Assembly (NCBI GenBank): GCA_951812335.1
Contig: OX638293.1
Location: 700,501 to 764,500, forward strand
DNA from: Rhodothermales bacterium
GTDB taxonomy: Bacteria > Bacteroidota > Rhodothermia > Rhodothermales > VXPQ01
DNA: 64,000 bases
Direction of reading: 5' to 3'
The notes under the pieces are model-generated. The model worked only from the letters and a program-made list of their open reading frames with translations. It had not been told where the DNA came from and ran no database searches. Every line of letters starts with the position of its first letter. Position 1 is the first letter of the stretch. Position numbers and translations under genes: made by a program. Below are positions 8,872 through 17,413 of the stretch, in pieces.

Positions 8872-9741
8872 ATGACCCGATCCCTGCTTTTTGCGATGTT
8901 GTTTGCGGCGCTACCCGTCGCCCTGCCTGCCGCCGCCCAGGACCTTGCCGTTTCCCCTGTCGCCGGATCGATTCACATGATCAGCGGTCAGGGCGGCAAT
9001 ATCGGCGTCTCCGCCGGTGCGGACGGCTTCCTGATGGTCGACGACAAATTCGCCCCGCTGGCCGATCAAATTCGCGCCCGGCTCGAGGGGCTCGGCGAGG
9101 GCGAACTCAAATTCCTCCTCAATACCCATTTTCATGGCGACCATACCGGCGGCAACGAGGTGTTCGGCGCGGAAACCCCGATCATCGCCCACCGCAATGT
9201 CCGCGCCCGGCTGATGACGGAGCAGCGCCGCGGCGACCGGGTCACCCCACCAGCCCCGGCCGCAGCCTGGCCGGCGATCACCTTCGACGATGCGATCTCC
9301 ATCCACTTCAACGGCGAGGAAGTCAAGGTGCTGCACGTTCCCCATGCCCACACCGACGGAGACGCGCTCATTTTCTTCACCGGCTCCAATGTAGTCCATA
9401 TGGGCGATACCTTCTTCAACCCGCGCTTTCCCTTCGTCGATATAGACAGCGGCGGGACCGTCGAGGGGATCGTTGCGGCGGGCCGGGCAGTATTGGCGCA
9501 AGTCGACGCCGAAACCAGGATCATTCCGGGCCACGGTCCTATCGCCTCGCCGTCCGACCTCGAGACCTATCTGCGCATGATCGAGGAAACCTGGGCCGCC
9601 ATCGCTGCGGGGATCGAAGCGGGCCACAGCCTTGAGGAGTTACAGGCGGCGGGCGCGGGCGACGAATGGGCTTCTTGGGGCGACGGTTTCATTTCCACCG
9701 AGCGCTGGATCGCTACGCTGCACCGCGACCTGACCGAATGA
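8872..9741 (+). CDS. Secreted metallo-beta-lactamase-fold hydrolase
   Basis: 289-residue metallo-hydrolase with a cleavable signal peptide (MTRSLLFAMLFAALPVALPAAAQ). The metal-binding motif HFHGDHTGG (HxHxDH) is followed by HAHTDGD, GDTFF and PGHGP, giving the full set of zinc ligands; it should be periplasmic. This group includes lactamase-like and quinoprotein-relay-associated proteins, so a true beta-lactamase role is not implied. Base use differs from its neighbours: GCC/GGC/CTG codons dominate and the style recalls Alphaproteobacteria. It sits between thyA and folA in the same direction, so it may be a horizontally acquired insert in a folate unit. Substrate unknown. Confidence 0.88.
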   Translation: MTRSLLFAMLFAALPVALPAAAQDLAVSPVAGSIHMISGQGGNIGVSAGADGFLMVDDKFAPLADQIRARLEGLGEGELKFLLNTHFHGDHTGGNEVFGAETPIIAHRNVRARLMTEQRRGDRVTPPAPAAAWPAITFDDAISIHFNGEEVKVLHVPHAHTDGDALIFFTGSNVVHMGDTFFNPRFPFVDIDSGGTVEGIVAAGRAVLAQVDAETRIIPGHGPIASPSDLETYLRMIEETWAAIAAGIEAGHSLEELQAAGAGDEWASWGDGFISTERWIATLHRDLTE

Positions 9742-9796
9742 ACCAGCTCGGCTTGCCTGTGCGCAAAGCACCGCGACCTCATCCTGCTCCGCAACC

Positions 9797-10339
9797 ATGA
9801 CCGATACGCGCCGCGCCGGAGCAGAAATCGTCCTCATTGCCGCCGTGGCGGAGACGAACCGGATCATCGGCCAGGGAAACCGGCTGCCCTGGCGTCTCTC
9901 CGAAGACCTGAAACGGTTCAAACGATTGACCTCGGGCCATCCCATGATCATGGGCCGTCGTACGTTCGAATCGGTTGTAGATCAGTTCGGCGGGCCGCTG
10001 CCCGACCGGCGCTTGCTGGTCGTCACTTCCCGGGGGAAACTCAAAGGGTACCCCGATATCGAGACCTTTCCCGATCCCGAGGCTGCCCTGACTTCTGCGC
10101 AGGAGGCGCCGCGCGTCTTCATCGGCGGCGGCGCCACCATCTACGAACAATTTCTCGAACGCGCGGATCGGTGGGAATTAACCGTCGTGGAAGGGAATTA
10201 TCAGGGAGATACCTATTTCCCCCGATTCGAACACCTGATCGGAACCATGTTCAGGAAGACAGGCGAAGATCGCCGCGACGGGTTTCGTTTCTTGACTTGC
10301 GAACGCATACACGCTGCGGCGGGAAAAGTTACTTCCTGA
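9797..10339 (+). CDS. folA: Dihydrofolate reductase
   Basis: 180-residue cytosolic enzyme that reduces dihydrofolate to tetrahydrofolate with NADPH, regenerating the cofactor used by ThyA. Visible motifs: IAAVAETNRIIGQGNRLPWRLSEDLKRFK (substrate and nicotinamide region, with the acidic catalytic residue in SEDLKRF), HPMIMGRRTFES, then RLLVVTSR and FIGGGATIYEQFL for the NADPH site. It follows the metallo-hydrolase by 55 bases. The end converges on ilvD, with hairpins between. Confidence 0.96.
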   Translation: MTDTRRAGAEIVLIAAVAETNRIIGQGNRLPWRLSEDLKRFKRLTSGHPMIMGRRTFESVVDQFGGPLPDRRLLVVTSRGKLKGYPDIETFPDPEAALTSAQEAPRVFIGGGATIYEQFLERADRWELTVVEGNYQGDTYFPRFEHLIGTMFRKTGEDRRDGFRFLTCERIHAAAGKVTS

Positions 10340-10356
10340 ACAGAATCAAATACCCA

Positions 10357-10413
10357 ACTCTTCGAAGAGTCCCTCCGGCGTTTCGAAACTACAGAGGCCC
10401 TCCGGGTTCTCTG
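10357..10413. terminator. Putative bidirectional terminator hairpins between folA and ilvD
   Basis: Two hairpins lie between the convergent 3' ends: a perfect 14-base palindrome ACTCTTCGAAGAGT (10357-10370), and CAGAG...CTCTG (10392-10413) enclosing CCC-TCC-GGG. Neither has a long T tract, so termination is inferred from position and structure only. Confidence 0.4.
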
Positions 10414-10427
10414 CTTCCCTGATCGCC

Positions 10428-12131
10428 TTACTCGTCCGTCACGCAGCCGAGGCTCGCGGGCCGGACGCACTTGATGTACTTGTAGAGCGTGCCGCGGGTG
10501 GCCTTGAAGGCGGGCGCGGACCAATTTTCTTTCCTGCGGGCCAGTTCGTCCTCGCCGACATCCATGTCGATAGTGCGCTGCTCGGCGTCGATGGTTACGA
10601 TGTCGCCGTTCCGGACGAAGGCGATGGGGCCGCCTTCCTGGGCTTCCGGGCAGACATGCCCGATGATGAATCCGTGCGATCCGCCGCTGAAGCGCCCGTC
10701 GGTCATTAGCGCCACATCCTTGCCGAGGCCGGCGCCCATGATGGCGGATGTGGGGGTGAGCATTTCCGGCATGCCGGGGCCGCCTTTGGGCCCTTCGTAT
10801 CGGATGATCACGATGTCGCCCTTTTGTATCCGGCCGGCCTTCAGCCCGTCCAGCATGTCCTCCTCGGCGTCGAACACCCGGGCCGGGCCCTTGAAATAGG
10901 TGCCTTCCTTGCCGGTTATCTTGGCTACGGCTCCTTTGGGAGCCAGATTCCCGTAGAGAATCGTGAGGTGCCCTGTTTTTTTCAGGGGTTTTTCGAGCGA
11001 ATGCACGAGGTCCTGTCCTTCGGCAAGCCCCGGCAGCGGTTCGAGGTTCTCTGCAAGCGTTTTGCCGGTCACCGTCATGCAGGAGCCGTCGAGATAGCCT
11101 TCCTCGAGCAGGTACTTCATGACGGCAGGCGTCCCCCCGATCTCGTGCAGGTCCGCCATCACGTACTGGCCGCTGGGTTTCAGGTCCGCGAGGTACGGCA
11201 CGCGGTCGCTGACCCGCTGGAAATCGTCCATGGACAGGTCGATCTCCGAGGCGCGGGCCATCGCAATGAGATGCAGGACGGCATTCGTCGAGCCGCCCAG
11301 CGCCATCACGACCACCATGGCGTTCTCGAAAGCCTGCCGCGTCATGATGTCGCGGGGTTTGAGATTCTGCCGGAGCAATTCGCCCACGGCCTCGCCCGCC
11401 CGGCGGCATTCGTCCATTTTTTGGTCGTATACGGCGGGCGTGGAGGAAGAATAGGGAAGCGACATACCCAGCGCCTCGATGGCGCAGCCCATGGTGTTCG
11501 CCGTATACATGCCCCCGCATGCGCCTGCGCCCGGGCACGAGTGCCGGACAATGGTTTTGCGTTCCTCGTCGGTAATGGCGCCCGCAAGGTATTCGCCGTA
11601 AGATTGTGCGGCGGAGATGATGTCGCGCTTTTGCTCCCCGCCCCGCAGATACGTGCGCCCGGGAAGGATCGTGCCGCCGTAGACCACAATGCCCGGTCGG
11701 TTCAGCCGGCCCAGCGCCATGATGCAGCCGGGCATGTTCTTGTCGCAGCCCGGAATGGCCACTACGGCGTCGTACCACTGCGCCCGCACCACGGTCTCGA
11801 TCGAGTCGGCGATGAGGTCGCGGGACTGGAGCGAGAAGCTCATGCCGTCGGTGCCCATGCTGATGCCGTCGGAGACCCCGATCGTGTTGAACCGCAGCCC
11901 TACCAGACCGGATGCGACGACCGCCTCGCGCACCTGCGCGGCCAACTTGTCGAGGTGCATGTTGCAGGGATTGCCCTCCCACCAATTGGACACGATACCG
12001 ACCTGCGGCTTGTTCATATCCTCTTCGGTGAGCCCGGTGGCGTACAGCATGGCCTGCGAAATGCCCCGCGTAAGGGGCTGCGTGATCAGGCGGCTGTACC
12101 TGTTGGTTTCGGGGGCTGGCTGGTCGGGCAT
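10428..12131 (-). CDS. ilvD: Dihydroxy-acid dehydratase
   Basis: 567-residue Fe-S enzyme that dehydrates 2,3-dihydroxy-isovalerate and its homologue to the keto acids of valine, leucine and isoleucine synthesis. Cluster-binding and active-site motifs are present: [17 protein letters not shown] and [16 protein letters not shown]; the C-terminal half has [12 protein letters not shown] and the conserved Ser region. Length is normal for IlvD. It is a lone gene here; other ilv genes are not in the window. No clear Shine-Dalgarno precedes the ATG, as is common in Bacteroidota-like genomes. Confidence 0.97.
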   Translation of the reverse strand: MPDQPAPETNRYSRLITQPLTRGISQAMLYATGLTEEDMNKPQVGIVSNWWEGNPCNMHLDKLAAQVREAVVASGLVGLRFNTIGVSDGISMGTDGMSFSLQSRDLIADSIETVVRAQWYDAVVAIPGCDKNMPGCIMALGRLNRPGIVVYGGTILPGRTYLRGGEQKRDIISAAQSYGEYLAGAITDEERKTIVRHSCPGAGACGGMYTANTMGCAIEALGMSLPYSSSTPAVYDQKMDECRRAGEAVGELLRQNLKPRDIMTRQAFENAMVVVMALGGSTNAVLHLIAMARASEIDLSMDDFQRVSDRVPYLADLKPSGQYVMADLHEIGGTPAVMKYLLEEGYLDGSCMTVTGKTLAENLEPLPGLAEGQDLVHSLEKPLKKTGHLTILYGNLAPKGAVAKITGKEGTYFKGPARVFDAEEDMLDGLKAGRIQKGDIVIIRYEGPKGGPGMPEMLTPTSAIMGAGLGKDVALMTDGRFSGGSHGFIIGHVCPEAQEGGPIAFVRNGDIVTIDAEQRTIDMDVGEDELARRKENWSAPAFKATRGTLYKYIKCVRPASLGCVTDE

Positions 12132-12280
12132 GGTTAAGGAGAGGTCGTGTGATCGAACGGGTTATTGCACGAGGTCCTACCGCGTGCAGGCGGTTGGCGG
12201 GACCTTGTTCGGCGGTCGATCCCGTACGCGGACGATTCGATGCATTTGGCGCAAAGGAAGATATCCCTAATACCCTCTGG

Positions 12281-12307
12281 AATACCCTCCGGAACGCGGC
12301 GTTCCGG
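12281..12307. promoter_or_regulatory. Hairpin and short direct repeat in the divergent ilvD / flavodoxin-like intergenic region
   Basis: Between the divergent starts at 12131 and 12356 there is a strong stem CCGGAACG-CGG-CGTTCCGG at 12289-12307, directly preceded by a direct repeat AATACCCTCYGG (about 12269-12292). Placement suggests a regulatory role or a short attenuator-like structure ahead of the + strand gene; no regulator is identified. Confidence 0.35.
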
Positions 12308-12355
12308 TAAACGGTTGACGACCGGAAGGGATCCGATCACCACTCCTTTAACGCT

Positions 12356-13111
12356 ATGCCCGATCACACGTTATCCCCCATGCAAGAAGCGCTTTGCGCC
12401 TCGTACGAGGGGGATGTTTCGGACCTTCGCGCACTCTTTCTGAATTGCACGTTGAAGCCGTCCCCCGAACGATCCCACACGCAGGGGCTGATGGATGTGT
12501 CCATCGCCATCATGGAGAAGAACGGAATCGCGGTGGAATCGCTGCGCCCGGTGGATTATCGCCTTGCATTCGGAGTTTATCCCGACATGACCGAGCACGG
12601 AGCGGATCGGGACGACTGGCCCATGTTGTACGAGAAGGTGCGCGCCGCCGACATCCTCGTGATCGGTTCGTCCATCTGGCTGGGCGAGAAATCGTCCGTA
12701 TGTACGCAGGTCGTCGAGCGGCTCTATTCCTGCTCGGCGCTGCTTAACGACGCGGGCCAGTATGCCTATTACGGCAAGACAGGGGGCTGCCTCGTTACAG
12801 GCAACGAGGATGGCGCGAAGCATTGCTCCATGAGCATTCTGTACGCCTTGCAGCATGTGGGCTATACGATCCCGCCGCAGGCCGATGCGGGATGGATTGG
12901 CGAGGCGGGACCGGGGCCGTCATACCTTGACGAGGGGTCCGGCGGGCCGGAAAACGAGTTCACCCAGCGCAACACCACGTTCATGACGTGGAATCTGATG
13001 CATTTCGCCCGGATGCTCAAGGACGCCGGCGGCGTTCCGGCGCATGGGAACCGGCGCGCCGCCTGGGGCGCAGGGTGCCGGTTCGATCATGCGAACCCGG
13101 AGCACAGGTAA
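12356..13111 (+). CDS. Flavodoxin-like NAD(P)H-dependent FMN reductase family protein
   Basis: 251-residue protein of the flavodoxin/NADPH-dependent FMN reductase fold. The segment RALFLNCTLKPSPERSHTQ is the typical first strand and phosphate-binding loop; ADILVIGSSIWLGEKSS and YYGKTGGCLVTGNEDGAKHCS match the second and third FMN-contacting loops. No signal peptide, so cytosolic. The start MPDHTLSPMQEALCASYEGD gives a slightly long N-terminus and a later start is possible. The C-terminal tail (after about residue 225) is Gly/Arg-rich and not part of the fold. Alone in its transcription unit; physiological electron acceptor unknown. Confidence 0.82.
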   Translation: MPDHTLSPMQEALCASYEGDVSDLRALFLNCTLKPSPERSHTQGLMDVSIAIMEKNGIAVESLRPVDYRLAFGVYPDMTEHGADRDDWPMLYEKVRAADILVIGSSIWLGEKSSVCTQVVERLYSCSALLNDAGQYAYYGKTGGCLVTGNEDGAKHCSMSILYALQHVGYTIPPQADAGWIGEAGPGPSYLDEGSGGPENEFTQRNTTFMTWNLMHFARMLKDAGGVPAHGNRRAAWGAGCRFDHANPEHR

Positions 13112-13137
13112 GGGCTGGGGAGGGAACCGCAATCCCC

Positions 13138-13611
13138 TCAATCCGACCCTTCCAGCCGTTCCGCCAGCCACATCTTGATAAGCGATTGCCGCGTGACCCC
13201 CAAGCGGTCGGCTTCTTCTTCGACTCCTTCAATCATCCATACGGGACAATCGATGCTAATCCGCTTGCTCTTCCGTTTGGGCCGCTGCGCCTTGGCTATA
13301 TCCAGCGCGCCCGTTATATCCTCGCCCTTATCGAAAGCCGCGTCGAATTCGGCGGTATTCATACAGCGTTCCCCTCTTTTTTCCGATCGCCGCACCGAGA
13401 CGATGCGGATTGCCCGATCGCGATAGGCGATTATTGCCGACCATCGCGTACCTGCGATTTCGCCCGTAGCGAGCCATCTTGGCTCGCCCTCCGTTTTGAC
13501 AGGCGTCTCAAGCAGCGAGGGATCGTCCCATAAGGCTTGGGCCGACTGGAAGTCTATGCCGTGTTTGTGGAGATTGCGCTCGCTTTCTCCGGGGTCGAAT
13601 TCGAATTGCAT
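13138..13611 (-). CDS. BrnT-type toxin fused in frame to its ribbon-helix-helix antitoxin
   Basis: 157 residues in one frame. Residues 1-83 match the BrnT (DUF497) ribonuclease toxin pattern: FEFDPGESERNLHKHGIDFQSA near the start and RAIRIVSVRRSEKRGER at the end. Residues 84-157 look like a BrnA/CopG antitoxin, with RISIDCPVWMIEGVEEEADRLGVTRQSLIKMWL as the ribbon-helix-helix DNA-binding part. In ordinary systems these are two adjacent genes; here no stop separates them. An internal ATG at 13362 (residue 84) has a good Shine-Dalgarno (GAGGGG, 8-base spacing), so free antitoxin is probably also made from the same message. An operator-like palindrome lies right upstream of the first start. Alternatively the lost stop is a recent mutation that inactivates the toxin. 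Confidence 0.8.
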   Translation of the reverse strand: MQFEFDPGESERNLHKHGIDFQSAQALWDDPSLLETPVKTEGEPRWLATGEIAGTRWSAIIAYRDRAIRIVSVRRSEKRGERCMNTAEFDAAFDKGEDITGALDIAKAQRPKRKSKRISIDCPVWMIEGVEEEADRLGVTRQSLIKMWLAERLEGSD

Positions 13612-13614
13612 AAC

Positions 13615-13626
13615 GTATCGGGATAC
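13615..13626. promoter_or_regulatory. Operator-like palindrome upstream of the fused brnTA gene
   Basis: GTATC-GG-GATAC lies 4 bases upstream of the toxin start codon. Antitoxins with ribbon-helix-helix domains typically bind short inverted repeats at their own promoter, so autorepression is likely; this is inference from position and symmetry. Confidence 0.5.
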
Positions 13627-13684
13627 TTTGATAGAAGGAAGTCAGGTGCGCCCTTAATATACCCTTTTGAGTAAAAAGTATCCT
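13620..13684 (+). repeat. Possible diverged short MITE-like copy in the brnTA promoter
   Basis: The ends GGGATACTTTGAT (13620-13632) and AAAGTATCCT (13675-13684), the latter preceded by TTTTGA, resemble the ends of the dispersed repeat family (AGGATACTCTGAT / TTTTGATCAGAGTATCCT), and the C-to-T change is found at both ends. Size (65 bp) is near that of the minimal copy at 43899-43957. The interior is too diverged to be sure. Confidence 0.35.
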
Positions 13685-13737
13685 GAAAAGGTATATAAAT
13701 GGTGCTTAAAAGGTATAAAAATTACTCAAAAGATATA
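13658..13737. repeat. AT-rich direct/inverted repeat cluster upstream of brnTA
   Basis: AAAAGGTATA occurs at 13686-13695 and 13708-13717 and as AAAAGATATA at 13728-13737 (spacing 22 and 20 bases, about two helical turns); an inverted variant TATACCCTTTT is at 13658-13668. TTTTGAGTAA (13665-13674) is inverted as TTACTCAAAA (13722-13731). The island is far more AT-rich than the surroundings and looks like a promoter/operator array or a small transferred segment. Confidence 0.6.
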
Positions 13738-13740
13738 AAA

Positions 13741-13858
13741 ACGGATCATTGCGTCCCCTTTCCCTCTACCCCTTCTTCAATGGATCAGTGCGCCTCGTCT
13801 CCCTCTTTCTCCTCCTTCAACGGATCAGTGCGCACCGTTTCTTTTCCCCCTTCCTTCA
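13741..13858. repeat. Three tandem copies of a 39-40 bp unit at the 3' end of a membrane-protein gene
   Basis: Units 13741-13779, 13780-13819 and 13820-13858 each start with A(C/T)GGATCAKTGCG and end with TTCTTCA or CCTTCA. The middle unit is 40 bp, so the frame shifts there; on the minus strand the gene reads through the third unit and stops at TGA inside the second. Confidence 0.75.
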
Positions 13859-14162
13859 ACTGCCCCCGGATTTTTTTCAGGGTGGAGAATACCCCGAAGA
13901 CGACCATGGCGCCGACGAAGAAGTACACCCAGACGGGGATGTCGCGTCCGACGACGATCAGATACAGGTAGGCCGATACGAAGAAGAACGAAGCGGACAA
14001 TACGGGGGCCACGATCGACCGGCGGCGGCGCAGGTTCCGAACGAGCCAGGCGATGGAGGCCGTAAAGAAAGGAATGGCGCCCACGTAAATCGATCCGAAG
14101 ACGATCGGATTGACGTTGTAGCGTTCCCCAAGCCCCATAAACCAATCGACAAATGCTTCCAC
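13785..14162 (-). CDS. Small membrane protein with charged repeat-derived tail
   Basis: 125 residues with three predicted membrane segments (around residues 18-37, 50-72 and 77-95), then an Arg/Lys-rich linker and a highly charged tail ending TDPLKEEKEGDEAH. The tail is made by the tandem 39-40 bp repeats that also set the stop codon. It starts 75 bases after the RND efflux pump gene on the same strand and may be the last gene of that operon. No family is recognised; a role in metal resistance is only suggested by position. Confidence 0.65.
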   Translation of the reverse strand: MEAFVDWFMGLGERYNVNPIVFGSIYVGAIPFFTASIAWLVRNLRRRRSIVAPVLSASFFFVSAYLYLIVVGRDIPVWVYFFVGAMVVFGVFSTLKKIRGQLKEGGKETVRTDPLKEEKEGDEAH

Positions 14163-14237
14163 GGGGTGTACAGTTATGGTCCGAAAAAACTGGACAACCC
14201 CTTACGTGTACGGTCGCATTTGGTTCATGCGCCCTGG

Positions 14238-17200
14238 TCAGAGACTTGCGTGCCTCTTCAACGCCTGGCTTTTCCATAGATAGTAAATGACCGGGATGAC
14301 GACCAGCGTCAGGATCGTCGACGAAATCATCCCCCCGACCATCGGCGCCGCGATGCGTTTCATTACCTGGGAGCCCGTACCGTGCCCCCATAAAATGGGC
14401 AACAGGCCGGCCATGATGGCCATGACGGTCATCATCTTGGGACGCACCCGCTCGACGGCGCCCACAATGATGGCTTCGTACAGATCCTTCAACGAGGTCA
14501 TCTGTCCGCGCAAGAGCCTCTCCTTATAGGCCTGATCGAGATAGATCAACATGATCACGCCGGTTTCCGCGGCGACGCCGGCCAGCGCAATGAAGCCGAC
14601 CCCGACAGCTACGCTCAGGTTGTAGTCGAACAGATACAGCAACCAGACCCCGCCGACAAGCGAAAACGGCAGCGACAACATCACGATCAGGCTCTCGGTA
14701 ATGTTCTTGAAGTTCAGGTAGAGCAGCAGAAAGACGATTACGAGCGTCAGCGGAATAACGATCTGCAGGCGCTGCCGGGCCCGTTCCATGTATTCGTACT
14801 GTCCGCTCCAGACCATGCTGTATCCCTCCGGCAGGTCTACCTGCTCGTGCACGACAGCGCGGGCGTTCTTCACGTAGGTGCCCACATCGATGTCGCGGAT
14901 GTCCACATAGACCCAGGACGTCGTGCGCGCATTTTCGCTCTTGATGACCGGCGGCCCATTGACAATGCTGAAATCGGCTACATAGCTCAGCGGGACCTGC
15001 GCCCCCGTAGGGGTAGGAATCAGTACCCGCCGGAGCGCCGGCAGATTATCGCGCAACTCGCGGCTGTAACGGACGTTGACCGGATACCGCTCAAGACCCT
15101 CGACGGTCTGTGTGACATTCATCCCGCCGATGGCCGACATGATCACATCCTGCACGTCGCCCACCGTCAGGCCGTAGCGGGCGGCTTCTTCGCGGTTTAT
15201 GCGATAGTCGATAAAGTTGCCGCCGACGGTCTTGTCCGGGAAGGCGCTCAATGTGCCCGGCGTCGTCTGCAGGATGGCCGCAACGCGTTGCCCCAGGTCG
15301 GAAAGCACATTCAGGTCGGGTCCCATCAGTTTGACGCCCACCGGCGTCTTGATGCCTGTCGAGAGCATATCGATGCGTGTTTTGATGGGCATGGTCCAGG
15401 CGTTGGTGAGGCCCGGAAAGTCGATCGCGGCGTCGAGTTCCCGGACGAGTTTGTCCAAGGTCATGCCTTCTCGCCACTCGCTTTCCGGTTTCAGGGTGAT
15501 CGTGGTTTCTATCATGGACAATGGCGCCGGGTCCGTCGCCGTTTCGGCCCGCCCCACCTTGCCGAAAGCATGATTCACCTCGGGGAAGCTCTTGATGATC
15601 TTGTCCGTTTGTTGCAGGAGTTCCCTGGCCTTGGTAATGCTGATGCCCGGATCGGTGGTGGGCATGTAGAGCAGATCCCCCTCGTTCAACGGCGGCATAA
15701 ATTCGGAGCCGAGCTTGCCGAGGGGATAGGCCGTTGCTCCCAGGATGACCAGCGCTGCCGCAATGGTTATCCATTTGAACCGGAGTACGGCGTGAATCAC
15801 CGGGCGATAGACGCCAATCAGAAACCGATTGATGGGATTCTTTTTCTCCGGCAGGATATTGCCGCGTATGAAGTAGCCCATCAGCACCGGCACCACCGTA
15901 ATGGCCAGTAGCGCCGAGGCCGCCATGGCGTAGGTTTTCGTGAAAGCCAGCGGCTTGAAGAGGCGGCCTTCCTGCGCCTCAAGCGTGAATACGGGCAGAA
16001 AGGAGAGCGTGACGATCAGCAGCGAATAGAACAACGCCGGCCCGACTTCTTTGGATGCATCGGTAATGATGCGCCATCGGTCTTTCTTTCCGGCGTCCCG
16101 CTCCAGGTGTTTGTGGGCGTTTTCGATCATCACGATCGCTGCGTCGACCATCGCGCCGATGGCGATGGCGATGCCGCTGAGCGACATGATGTTCGCATTG
16201 AGGCCCTGGTAATGCATGATCAGGAACGCGATCAGAATCCCCATCGGGAGGGTGAAGATCGCCACGAAGGCGCTGCGGACGTGCAGCAGGAAAAGGATGG
16301 TCACCAGCGCGACGATGAGGCTCTCCTCGAGAAGCTTTCCTTTCAGATTGTCGATAGCGCGCTCGATGAGGTTGCTGCGGTCGTAGACGGCCTGGATGGT
16401 TACTCCTTCCGGCAATCCCGCCTTCAGTTCCTCCAGTTTCGCCTTGACGGCGTCGATCGTCGTGAGGGCGTTTTCTCCGTAGCGCATGACGACGATCCCG
16501 CCGACGGTTTCGCCTTCGCCGTCCAGGTCCACCAGACCGCGGCGCAGCTCGGGCCCCAGGTGTACATGGGCGATGTTCCGGATCAGGATGGGCGTGCCGT
16601 TCTCGTCCACCCCGACGGGCGTGTTCTCTATGTCCTCGATGGATTGGATGTAGCCCAGACCTCGCACCATGAACTCGGTCTCGCCCATCTCGACCAGTCT
16701 GCCGCCCACGTCGTTGTTGCTGCGTTGCAGGGCCGTGCGTACTTTCGACAGGGGAATGTTGTAGGCCAGCAGCTTGTTGGGATCGACCTCGACCTGGTAC
16801 TGCTTGACGTAACCGCCGATGGAAGCCACTTCGGCCACCCCGGGCACGCTCATCAGCTCATAGCGCAGAAACCAGTCCTGGATGGAGCGCAGCTGTTGAA
16901 GGTCGTACCGGTCTCCGCCGTCGATCACATATTCGAAGGCCCAGCCTACGCCGGTGGCGTCCGGCCCCAGGGTGGGCGTCACGCCGCCGGGAAGCCGATT
17001 CGCCACATAGTTGAGATATTCCAGGACCCGGCTGCGGGCCCAGTACATGTCCGTGCCGTCTTCGAAGATGATGTAGACGAACGAGTAGCCGAAGAACGAA
17101 TAGCCGCGCACGGCTTTCGCGAAGGGCACCCCCAACATGGCCGTCGTGAGCGGATACGTGACCTGGTCTTCGACGACCTGCGGAGCCTGGCCCGGATATT

Positions 17201-17354
17201 CGGTGAAGACGATTACCTGCACGTCGCTCAGGTCGGGGATGGCGTCTACGGGCGTGCGGAGCATCGCCCAGACTCCGGCCAGTGCGATCAGCAGGGTGAA
17301 GACGATCACCAGCAGGCGGTTATTGACCGAGGCTTCTATGATCTTTTCCAGCAT
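14238..17354 (-). CDS. Heavy-metal efflux RND transporter, inner-membrane pump (CusA/CzcA family)
   Basis: 1038-residue inner-membrane proton-driven pump of the heavy-metal (HME) RND class, which exports Cu/Ag or Zn/Co/Cd through a tripartite channel. It opens MLEKIIEASVNNRLLVIVFTLLIALAGVWA, has DAIPDLSDVQVIVFTEYPGQ typical of HME-RND, the TM4 region GIAIAIGAMVDAAIVMIENAHKHLE with the conserved acidic residue for proton coupling, and ends in the second membrane bundle (LPFSLVGGVW, GVAAETGVIMLIYLD, RPKMMTV). Length and layout (TM1, large loop, TM2-6, repeated) are normal. It follows the adaptor gene by 59 bases. Metal specificity cannot be fixed from sequence reading; the His/Cys-rich protein heading the operon suggests Cu/Ag or Zn. 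Confidence 0.95.
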   Translation of the reverse strand: MLEKIIEASVNNRLLVIVFTLLIALAGVWAMLRTPVDAIPDLSDVQVIVFTEYPGQAPQVVEDQVTYPLTTAMLGVPFAKAVRGYSFFGYSFVYIIFEDGTDMYWARSRVLEYLNYVANRLPGGVTPTLGPDATGVGWAFEYVIDGGDRYDLQQLRSIQDWFLRYELMSVPGVAEVASIGGYVKQYQVEVDPNKLLAYNIPLSKVRTALQRSNNDVGGRLVEMGETEFMVRGLGYIQSIEDIENTPVGVDENGTPILIRNIAHVHLGPELRRGLVDLDGEGETVGGIVVMRYGENALTTIDAVKAKLEELKAGLPEGVTIQAVYDRSNLIERAIDNLKGKLLEESLIVALVTILFLLHVRSAFVAIFTLPMGILIAFLIMHYQGLNANIMSLSGIAIAIGAMVDAAIVMIENAHKHLERDAGKKDRWRIITDASKEVGPALFYSLLIVTLSFLPVFTLEAQEGRLFKPLAFTKTYAMAASALLAITVVPVLMGYFIRGNILPEKKNPINRFLIGVYRPVIHAVLRFKWITIAAALVILGATAYPLGKLGSEFMPPLNEGDLLYMPTTDPGISITKARELLQQTDKIIKSFPEVNHAFGKVGRAETATDPAPLSMIETTITLKPESEWREGMTLDKLVRELDAAIDFPGLTNAWTMPIKTRIDMLSTGIKTPVGVKLMGPDLNVLSDLGQRVAAILQTTPGTLSAFPDKTVGGNFIDYRINREEAARYGLTVGDVQDVIMSAIGGMNVTQTVEGLERYPVNVRYSRELRDNLPALRRVLIPTPTGAQVPLSYVADFSIVNGPPVIKSENARTTSWVYVDIRDIDVGTYVKNARAVVHEQVDLPEGYSMVWSGQYEYMERARQRLQIVIPLTLVIVFLLLYLNFKNITESLIVMLSLPFSLVGGVWLLYLFDYNLSVAVGVGFIALAGVAAETGVIMLIYLDQAYKERLLRGQMTSLKDLYEAIIVGAVERVRPKMMTVMAIMAGLLPILWGHGTGSQVMKRIAAPMVGGMISSTILTLVVIPVIYYLWKSQALKRHASL

Positions 17355-17413
17355 GATTTTCTCTGTAAACGGTCGGGGAATGCCCTAAGGCGAATCAGGG
17401 ATGAGGCCCCGAC

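Noticed and set aside
10824-12137. Long + strand open frame opposite ilvD
   Set aside because: Shadow of ilvD codons; no family resemblance and His/Arg-rich composition.
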